Shown here in pieces: positions 57,101-64,000 of a stretch of DNA of 64,000 bases. Source of the stretch: Agarophyton chilense. Lineage: Eukaryota; Rhodophyta; Florideophyceae; Gracilariales; Gracilariaceae. Under the pieces are notes generated by a model. That model did not search any database, had not been told where the DNA came from, and worked only from the letters and a program-made list of their open reading frames with translations. Each line of letters opens with the position of its first letter. Position 1 is the stretch's first letter. The translations under genes were made by a program, and so were the position numbers. The stretch is from the NCBI GenBank assembly GCA_030374765.1, contig JARGXX010000093.1, forward strand, positions 248,001 through 312,000, read 5' to 3'.

Positions 57101-58137
57101 GAGTGCGGGTAAAAAGAGTTTAACAGTGTCATCGACTGAATCTTCTGAACTTGCATAATTATTGTCTTTTGTTTTTTCTTTGATGTTGAAGAATGTGTCG
57201 ACGTCGTAGGTTTCTGAGTCATCTTGAATCTATTGGCGTATATCGTAAAGTACCTGCTTCATGTTAGGCTTTGTATTGGTCTTGTGGCGTCCATACCTAG
57301 CAGGAGGAATATAACGTTTCCATGAAAACTGATAGAAAAGATCTATAGAATTTTCATCCTTAGAGAATTTTAATACATTAACGGACTTTCGTGCTCTAGC
57401 CTCTTCATTTCCGAGCTGCATAGTCCATTCTAGCTGTGTGTAGAATTCTTGACATAAAAGGGTTTCTAAATCTGGGACGACTAGGCCATGAATATCCAAT
57501 CACTGCTTTTCTCAGATAAAATATCTTGTTTGCCTCAGTATGACACTGCGGTTGACTTTGAGAAGCTAATTTCGATATTTCTGAATCTAATTTCTCAATA
57601 GCTTGAGTTACCATACTTTCCTCTGATTGGAATGTATCAATTCGTATGTTTATGGAATTAATTTCAATGCAATTTTGTTTAGAGATGGAATGAAAATGTG
57701 CTTCAATGAGGTTTGCTGCATCATCGAGAGATTGAGCCATTTGAACGACGTGATCATTCAAGAAACGCCTTAAATTATCCTTTAGAATATTTTGCATAAG
57801 ATGAACATGTTTGTAATCATGTATCGTGTAATCTTCTAATGCGATACGATATTCGTTATAAATATCTTTCGAATACTCCATGGGCTGCGGTAAATTTTCA
57901 GTTTTTGTCCTTGAAATGCATTGCCAAATTGTGTGAGATCTTGCAAAGATCTACGTCGTGCGTGTTCGCTCTAGTGGTTTTCGAAGGCACACCAGAGTGG
58001 TTATTCGCAGTTAGAATAGGGTCCTTGACTTCCTGGTTGATTTGTGAGAAAGGTATTTGGTCGAAAACTGAAGCAAAGGTTAAAGAAGCTTTTGAAGCCT
58101 GAATGGCTTCTTCAGCAACCGCATGGTCTTCGTCCAT
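54140..58137 (-). mobile_element. Ty1/copia-type LTR retrotransposon fossil 2
   Basis: The parts run right to left. Gag-like helical and coiled-coil region is at 57000-58137. Protease and pre-integrase region is at 56365-56716, with FGHLFINWNEY and DMSKACQTSHRLTPKE. Integrase side and linker lie at 55423-56100, with FGNLPRF and RKMDRSTGPPEE-like sequence. Reverse transcriptase is at 54850-55465, with RRNTWIVVTRDEVPKDANII and YVDD. RNase H is at 54148-54498, with AYSDSKFANNEDSTSQLGF and GEVYAFVDAFDFAYTL. The order and motifs are those of copia elements. It is broken in roughly ten or more places, but segments of 80-210 codons survive, so it is younger-looking than copia fossil 1. Confidence 0.85.
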
Positions 58138-58744
58138 GACTTAGATCGTGAACGAGAGGTGGTTCATGGTTCTTCTTGAAGGATGGTGAGACATTTCGAG
58201 ACCCAATTTCTATAGAAAACGAGCAATCTAGCTGAATCAAGCCACATTGAATTAAACTTGGTGATTGAATTATATATCAGGTTAATATTCTCCTGTGATG
58301 AGATTCACAACCTGATCTCCAGTGATATCGACTATATTGGCCGAGTAACTCCGAATAGTGTCCAACAGACTCTTCTGAGATGTATGACGGATCGCCAGAG
58401 AACTTCCAAACAAGTTCCCTGCACCACAGGACATGTTACGAACAGTTGGAGACGATGCAAAATTAACACCGGCTCTTGCAGAAGGAATCAATGATCCTGC
58501 AGGTGTAAACGGAAGCCTACTGTTGGCCTGCGTCTGGAAGGGCGTATTCGAAGCAGACGGTTGATCAGCAGAGTTAGACGGCTAGTCCTTTGCAGATGCT
58601 TAAGATCTTGAATTAACTGTATCTTATTGTATGAATATTATCTCTATTGTGTGTGTTTTAACTCTCGTCTAAAAATGAAATACTTTGCAAGACAACATAT
58701 TTTCTTTCTAAAACAGGTAACAAGAATTGCAAAGCACTTCTTAA
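58138..58744. other. spacer between copia fossil 2 and the zinc-finger ORF
   Basis: A 78-codon plus-strand frame and its minus-strand mirror overlap here. No motif is seen. It may be the untranslated leader of the copia element. Confidence 0.35.
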
Positions 58745-59323
58745 TCAAATAGGATTTTTCTTATTCCTAAGAGTAGAACGATGGCGGCGACTATGAATAT
58801 GAACCTTGAGGTCGTGAGTATCAGTAAACTTAAAGGTGCAAACGCGGTAGTGAATATTTTCACATGTATAGTTGGTCCGGTGAAACTTGCGCTGATGACC
58901 ATTGCCTCTTTGATGAGTTTCAAATTGTTGAAAACTGCGAACAGAAATGTTATGAAGAGCACAACGTTTGAGCGTACGTTTCTGCGGAGGGGGTTTCTTT
59001 ATAGAACGCTCGGCTTGAGTAGAAACGCGGAGAATTATCCAAAGATGTCTCTCGGGGAGAACTTCCTCGCAATTGAAACGAGAAATAGAAGGCGTATGCG
59101 TTATATTTGGAGGACCTTCGGTGTTGATAGTTCTTTGCGTGCTTTTGTTGCTTAAGATTTCGTCAGCTTCAACTGCTTCGTGTTCGATAACGTTCGGTAC
59201 GCGCGCCGAATAGCTATCGTGGTTGCTATTTCTATTCTGGTTCTTATCACGCACGTGCTCGGCTTCAGAAACCGATGAATACTCGGAAGATGATTGAGAC
59301 CTCGGCACTGTATGTAAAAACAA
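58745..59323 (-). CDS. ORF with two degenerate U1/C2H2-type zinc-finger-like segments (192 aa)
   Basis: The frame is intact. Residues 1-110 are Ser/Asn/Glu-rich and polar. Residues 121-143 (CALHNISVRSFQQFETHQRG, continuing NGH) and 159-181 (ending FTDTHDLKVHIHSRRH) repeat the spacing of matrin/U1-type fingers, with 12 residues between the second ligand and the first His and 5 between the two His. The typical S-x-x-Q/D-x-x-x-H core is present. Both fingers look incomplete compared with the consensus. The gene is in the same orientation as copia fossil 2 and lies between it and repeat R2. It could be an accessory ORF of that element or a separate gene. U1-type fingers commonly bind RNA or DNA. 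Confidence 0.5.
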   Translation of the reverse strand: MFLHTVPRSQSSSEYSSVSEAEHVRDKNQNRNSNHDSYSARVPNVIEHEAVEADEILSNKSTQRTINTEGPPNITHTPSISRFNCEEVLPERHLWIILRVSTQAERSIKKPPPQKRTLKRCALHNISVRSFQQFETHQRGNGHQRKFHRTNYTCENIHYRVCTFKFTDTHDLKVHIHSRRHRSTLRNKKNPI

Positions 59324-59654
59324 ATCGGTGAAAAAGCTTCACACAAAACAAAAAGGTAGTTATAAAAAGTCACTTCTTACTGTGCTACTCTTCGCTCAAT
59401 AAAAAATTTAGAGTTATTGACTGTGTCACCTCCGAATACTAGCAACGACGGGTGCGAAGTAGACAGAAGTGAGTGACAGAACAGTATCAAACAAATCCAA
59501 CAAATATTTAAATTCTTAAACTTCAAAACCACTTCTCGGATGTCCAAAATCAAAATATCGGGCTTGAAAAGAACTTTTGAAAAAAGTCCAAAGTAAAAAC
59601 TTCTTCTGTAAAAATTTCTTCGAAGCGCGCACATAAAGCCCGGAATTTTTTGCA

Positions 59655-60130
59655 AAGGCCGACTCGGGGTACGTGAAGTAGAATGCGGGGGTGAGGCGGA
59701 CTCGGCGTAGGCGGTATAGACTGCGGCGGAGTAGACTGCAGCGGTGGGTTGGATTTGGTGTAGACGGTGTAGATTTTGAAAGAAAAACAAGACGGATAGG
59801 AAAGAGGGTGATGCTGATGAAGAAGGCGGAGATGAAGAGGCTGAAGTTTGTTGTTTCATAGTTGTCGGAGACGAGAAGAAGTTCTCTTGTTCCGATCTTT
59901 TTAATAGTGGCTGGGAGCTCGTTGAGGGTCTTTACCGAGCCAAGTAAGCAGCTTCGTTCTTATTCAAATCATTAGATTAGGCTAGAAGATCTTATGGACA
60001 GAGATTTATATTTCGTGTTCATCTGACGTTAACTTTCACTAGTGTGAATTTTACCACAAACTGTAGTGCAACCTGCCCAACTGCCTAAAACAGATTTTGT
60101 TGTTGCAATTTATTATCCTCCTCTCGCGAA
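59655..60130 (+). repeat. direct repeat R2
   Basis: Partner of R1 (53505-53930), about 6.2 kb away. On the minus strand both contain an ATG followed by a Ser-rich start (MKQQTSASS here, MSDTIEQQ in R1) and then FLSVLFFFQ / FLSVLFLFQ. R2 has about 50 extra bases, a gcggtagactgc-type expansion. Confidence 0.7.
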
Positions 60131-60527
60131 CAGTCCTAGTCAGAAACATGCTGTCCGGGCCAGAACGCAAGCCGCACGAATTCTCGCTTTGCACTGGCTC
60201 AAAATTGTCTGTTTAAGGCTGGGTTCGGTCGGCTCCGACCAACTCTGGTAACGTCAGCTTGACTAAAGCGGCTCAGATCCCTTCTCTCCTCTGCAACCAA
60301 AATCATCGTTTAACACTGTCTGTGCCTCTCTGATAATCAACTCTCCGCCTTTTTTTTCTTTACTTGGGGGTTAGGTTCGCTCTCTACCACCACTTCGCAA
60401 TTCTTTTCTGCGAGTGTGTCTCCCACGTGGGACTATTTTGCATCTCCTGTTGTTAACAAAACCGCGTGATATGGCGTAGAGCACACACTCTACCGCCATT
60501 TGGAATTCGTTCTACAGTAAGTGACTT
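60131..60527. other. spacer
   Basis: A short pyrimidine-rich region. No gene or repeat was recognised. Confidence 0.4.
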
Positions 60528-61079
60528 TCACTGCTCTTTTGGTATTGTTTGCAAGTACTGACTTTTGTCTGTCTTGAATATAATGCCAACGTCTGAGATA
60601 TCATCGAACGAATATTCAACTGTGCAAAGTTCCAATTCGGAAGGGGAAGCCGTTAGCGTCGCAGAGGAAACGACATCGTTCACCGACTCTCTACCTTCTC
60701 CCAAACCCCTAAGCAACTCCGTACCAGTCACATTCTTCAAATCGTTACTCAACTTGAGAAGCCTCGCCGCCTTCTTCCATCTCGTAAACTCTACCTGAAG
60801 CGCTGTACTGTTTGCAGCACCAGTGTGCAGAGCCAGCGCCGATTGGAGATACACCAAGGCGGCCGTAAGCATCAAACCGCGTTGCGACACGATTATTACA
60901 AAGATACCGACGTCTGGTGCTGCGTATGCGATATCGGGTTCCCAAAGCTCACAATCTCCGAGTTCATTATGCAAGTCGTCGTAATCGTGCCGGCGTAAGG
61001 AAGAAGAACAATACTGTTTTCTAGAACGTTTGCAACACAGACATCCAGTCTTTACATCGCGGTATAGGCCTTTACACAT
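60528..61079 (-). CDS. hypothetical protein (183 aa)
   Basis: One open frame from ATG 61079. The N-terminal 30 residues are rich in Cys, Lys and Arg (CLCCKRSRKQYC). An acidic patch follows, then a hydrophobic stretch of about 30 residues (VGIFVIIVSQRG, then LMLTAALVYLQSALALHTG) that could be a membrane helix, and a polar C-terminal half. I do not recognise a family. The plus-strand frame inside it is shorter and is taken as a shadow. It lies between R2 and a gypsy-type fossil, so it might be part of an unrecognised element. Confidence 0.38.
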   Translation of the reverse strand: MCKGLYRDVKTGCLCCKRSRKQYCSSSLRRHDYDDLHNELGDCELWEPDIAYAAPDVGIFVIIVSQRGLMLTAALVYLQSALALHTGAANSTALQVEFTRWKKAARLLKLSNDLKNVTGTELLRGLGEGRESVNDVVSSATLTASPSELELCTVEYSFDDISDVGIIFKTDKSQYLQTIPKEQ

Positions 61080-61499
61080 TTAATTTTATCATACCACTTC
61101 TTTATATTTTCGGCCCTGCCTGCCACATATACAATAATCATTTTATCATTTACACTCTCCACATATTACACTTCGTCTTTCTGCCGTCTTTTTTTGACTT
61201 CTTTTCTTTTCCCTTTTCCGGGATAATACTCTCGGAAGCATATCTACTTTTTTTGTCTCCTTGAGTTGAAACCACCCTAGTTGTAAGGTAACAAAGGTTT
61301 GGGGAGAGCCTAAATTGGCGGAGACATCACGACGTTAATTAAAGACGTTAAAGACTATAGTCCTGCATCTCTAAATAGTTCCGGCTAAACTGGTTGTCTT
61401 CTGATAGTGGGCCTCTGCAACGGAGTGGCAATATACGCTAAATCCGGAACAAAGTGATGTTATACGTTGCCCAATCCCAGAAAAGATTGAAGTTCCGAC
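61080..61499. other. spacer, pyrimidine-rich
   Basis: It contains several T/C-rich runs (61180-61260). No coding sequence was recognised. Confidence 0.4.
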
Positions 61500-63950
61500 T
61501 GTGTTGTCGCATGATTAGCTTTATTTAGAATCTAACCCACATCTCTTGCATCAAATTACTCCGGAACGGAAGATATAGCCCAAATACCTACCCAAATTTG
61601 TTAGACACTCAAACTTCTTGTGATTCGATGATATACCTGCGTCACACAGAATTATCATAACAATCTGTACGTGAGTGAGATGATCCTCGTAGTTGTTCGA
61701 GGTCACCAGGATGTCAGCGAGGTACAATGAACACGTGGTTCACTAGAACTTATCAAGGAGAATATCAACTAAAAATTGAAATGTTGTGGGGGCGTTGAAG
61801 AGGCTAAAGAGAATTCGCCGAAAATGGTACAAGCGTTGATGGCAGACAAATGCTTTTTTCTCCGTCTTTCTCCAAAATTGGAACTTTTGAATGTTCCCAG
61901 TACTGGGATAACTACTTAGTATGCAATGTGGAGAACACCTTTACTTTTCGAAGTATGTGGATATATTTGCCCATTAGGGTTGTGAAATATACATCTTTCA
62001 CTGCATCCGCATTTAGGCGTCTAAAACCGATGCTTAGCTTCTACGATTCATCATGTTTCGGAACTTACAACATTGGTGAGGTACTTCATGACTGACCGGG
62101 CTCCATCTGTCCAGAACCTATCATTGTCTAAACTTTAATCTTTCTGATCTTCCTGAACCTTTGGTTCTGCCCTGTAGTGGTTTCGGGCGATGGGCCTAGT
62201 GTTAAAAATTAAATCTATACCAAATTTGGTAACTCCGATATTTCCTAATGTATCATCATACATTGGAGTAAACTAGCTAAACATATTTTACAGGTTGTGT
62301 CGATGCTATTCAGGTACATTTTTCAAGTTCAAATCCATTACTACCTTAACAGGATCTGTTTGTTAACAATCTGATCACACAGGTTTGACATGCTGTGGTC
62401 CCACGTGCTCTGAATCCGAGATCTTCTCTTCGTTCTCTGTAGCAGCTTAGCCTCAACCAAAAATTTTGGTGACTACCTCCCGTTCCTTAGTTTCAGAAAC
62501 CTCGAAAACCTGTTGTATTGGTATGGTCGTTAGAAACATGGCTGAATTCTGAGGTAAGAAAAAGCACATAAGTTTGTTTTTCACCAACGGTTGTGCGGTT
62601 TTGACAAACCTGGCAAAGAAAACCGTTAGAAAACTGTAAGGCTATACCAAGTCAACGCCGTTCGCGAAAAAAGCTCCCAGTAGTCGTAGAGAGCCAGATT
62701 CGTTTGAACAACAAGTTGGTTATGCTTTTTGGGTGTGATATCTACACACAATTTGGTTTCCGTAGAAATCTGCAAGTTCAGTTGTACTAAATAGGTTTCT
62801 AATTTCATTAGGGGAGGAATGTATCCTTCACTCCATATCGGATTTTTGTTCCCATCAGCGGCATCATTTCAACGGCCGAAAAAAATGATTCCCAAATCTT
62901 CGGGCGTACCAAATTTTTGCTTGTCAGATTCGGAGCAGTTCCTGTACTTATTGTGACGAAGGAGATCTACCTACACTTTACTGAAGCGACGGCGGAGGCT
63001 ATACTAGTTTATAAGTGTGCTATGCGTAGGTGTCTTGAGTTTGTGTGCAGCCTGAGAGAAGCTTTCATCAGCGTGGGAAGGTTTTGTAGCGTGACATTGA
63101 TGATAGATAACTCACGTAATGTAAAATGTGTGTGCAGCGCCAAGTTCATCGTAAAGGACGTAAGTCATCTTGGTCATGACTATGGCTCTTGTCAGGATAC
63201 AGATATTATTAGATCGTACCCATGTACGTCGTGAAACACTATGGATTCCGAATCTATGTCTGTGGAATCCATCATCCTAGTAAGGATGGTGGTAGCTGGG
63301 GAGCTAAGCTTTTGTGACGCGAGCAACTTTAAATTTTGTAGATAAGACGCCTCTCTCGCAGAAGAGACTCCCATTATTAGCTTGTAGGCTCAGGTACCTA
63401 CCGACCTTGGAAACATCCATATCAGAAATCCTAAGAATTATCGTTCAAGAATACGTTTTGATACGCTAGGGACAGCTTGGAAGCCTCTGCAGCCAGTCCT
63501 AGGTTGCATGAATCACAACGGTACTGGTTCCAAGTCCTTTTTGCACAGCAAAATGCAGTTTTCCGGACTCGAGTTTGATCTTCGGGGAACAGCAGTTCAT
63601 ACTGAGTGACTATTCTCGACCTATCCCTTTGAAGAACTGGGAACTTCGAAGAAATATGACGATGCTCAAAAAAAATATTCGCATATTATGGAGGTCGTTT
63701 TATCGAGCGGGCGTACAACCGTTCGACTCGGTGGGAAGTTCTTTCTCTATTCCTGGTTGTTGATTCTCGCTCTTCAACCAGCGTAGTGAATTGATATCGA
63801 CAGTACTCAGTTTCAAATAGCATAAAAAATGCTTCCCTTTCCGAAAAAGGAACCGAGGTTGGCAGTAGTTCTGAAGAAACTCCAAATTCTGCAGTTCTTC
63901 CAACAAATTTAACATGGTTTTGGTCAAGTCTTAGACGGCTCCCACAAAGA
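61500..63950 (-). mobile_element. gypsy-type reverse transcriptase fossil (weak)
   Basis: Between about 62090 and 61600 on the minus strand, fragments follow the gypsy reverse transcriptase order. A GFRRLNADAVKDVYF segment (usually YRRLNAVTVKDVYP) is followed by KVFSTLHTK, then shifted pieces resembling the PFGL-x-NAP-x-TF and YLDD regions. The sequence up to 63950 has only short frames that I cannot assign with confidence but probably belongs to the same element. It is very broken and older than the element at 17-29 kb. No LTR was found. Confidence 0.6.
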
Positions 63951-64000
63951 GAGGTTTTTGACGAGTCAGATATGTCTAGAAAGAAAACTTTTCTTGATTT

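Noticed and set aside
1-64000. CRISPR arrays, bacterial operons, rRNA genes
   Set aside because: No regularly spaced short repeats, no ribosome binding site pattern and no rRNA-like sequence were seen. The gene content is eukaryotic transposons.

Overview
This window looks like transposon-dense nuclear DNA of a eukaryote. There are no operons, ribosome binding sites or dense bacterial genes. Almost all recognisable coding sequence belongs to mobile elements: Mutator-like (MULE), PIF/Harbinger and Tc1/mariner DNA transposons, and Ty3/gypsy and Ty1/copia LTR elements. The mixture, the single-exon look of the few non-transposon ORFs and the types of copia and Harbinger proteins would suit a red alga, or possibly a stramenopile. 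That is inference from general resemblance, and the species cannot be fixed from the sequence.

Layout. 0.3-0.6 kb: decayed C-terminal end of a mitochondrial-type HSP60 (GroEL) gene. 1.2-2.4 kb: Harbinger transposase remnant (minus strand). 2.8-5.45 kb: MULE A, carrying a ULP1-like protease relic and broken by an 816-bp LTR-like insertion with a 5-bp target duplication. 5.45-6.1 kb: an LTR copy, then a Tc1 transposase relic. 7.5-12.5 kb: copia fossil 1. 14.6-17.06 kb: MULE B, cut by a gypsy LTR. 17.06-28.83 kb: a long Ty3/gypsy element with two LTRs, gag, pol, a chromodomain-like tail and a long antisense ORF. A solo LTR of another family sits inside its RNase H region. 28.9-30.0 kb: Harbinger relic. 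30.9-32.2 kb: an intact 439-codon gene of unknown function with an internal duplication. This is the best host-gene candidate. 34.6-37.2 kb: a Tc1 transposon split by a solo LTR, itself split by a solo gypsy LTR, both with exact 5-bp duplications. 38.1-39.9 kb: a decayed Ser/Asp-rich gene. 41.44-49.30 kb: MULE C, delimited by long terminal inverted repeats and a 9-bp target duplication. It carries a ULP1-like protease, a zinc-finger MULE transposase and a captured alpha/beta-hydrolase (ABHD1/3, EMB8/YheT-like) gene. 51.3-53.1 kb: a two-gene Harbinger (transposase plus Myb/SANT-like protein, convergent). 53.5-60.1 kb: copia fossil 2 (minus) and a zinc-finger-like ORF, bracketed by direct repeats. 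60.5-61.1 kb: an unassigned 183-codon ORF. 61.5-63.9 kb: a weak gypsy-type reverse transcriptase fossil (minus).

The central story is a family of three related ULP-bearing MULEs (A, B, C). Only C keeps both ends, and C has picked up a cellular hydrolase gene between duplicated terminal-repeat segments. The repeats also show a clear order of insertions at three places, readable from intact target-site duplications.
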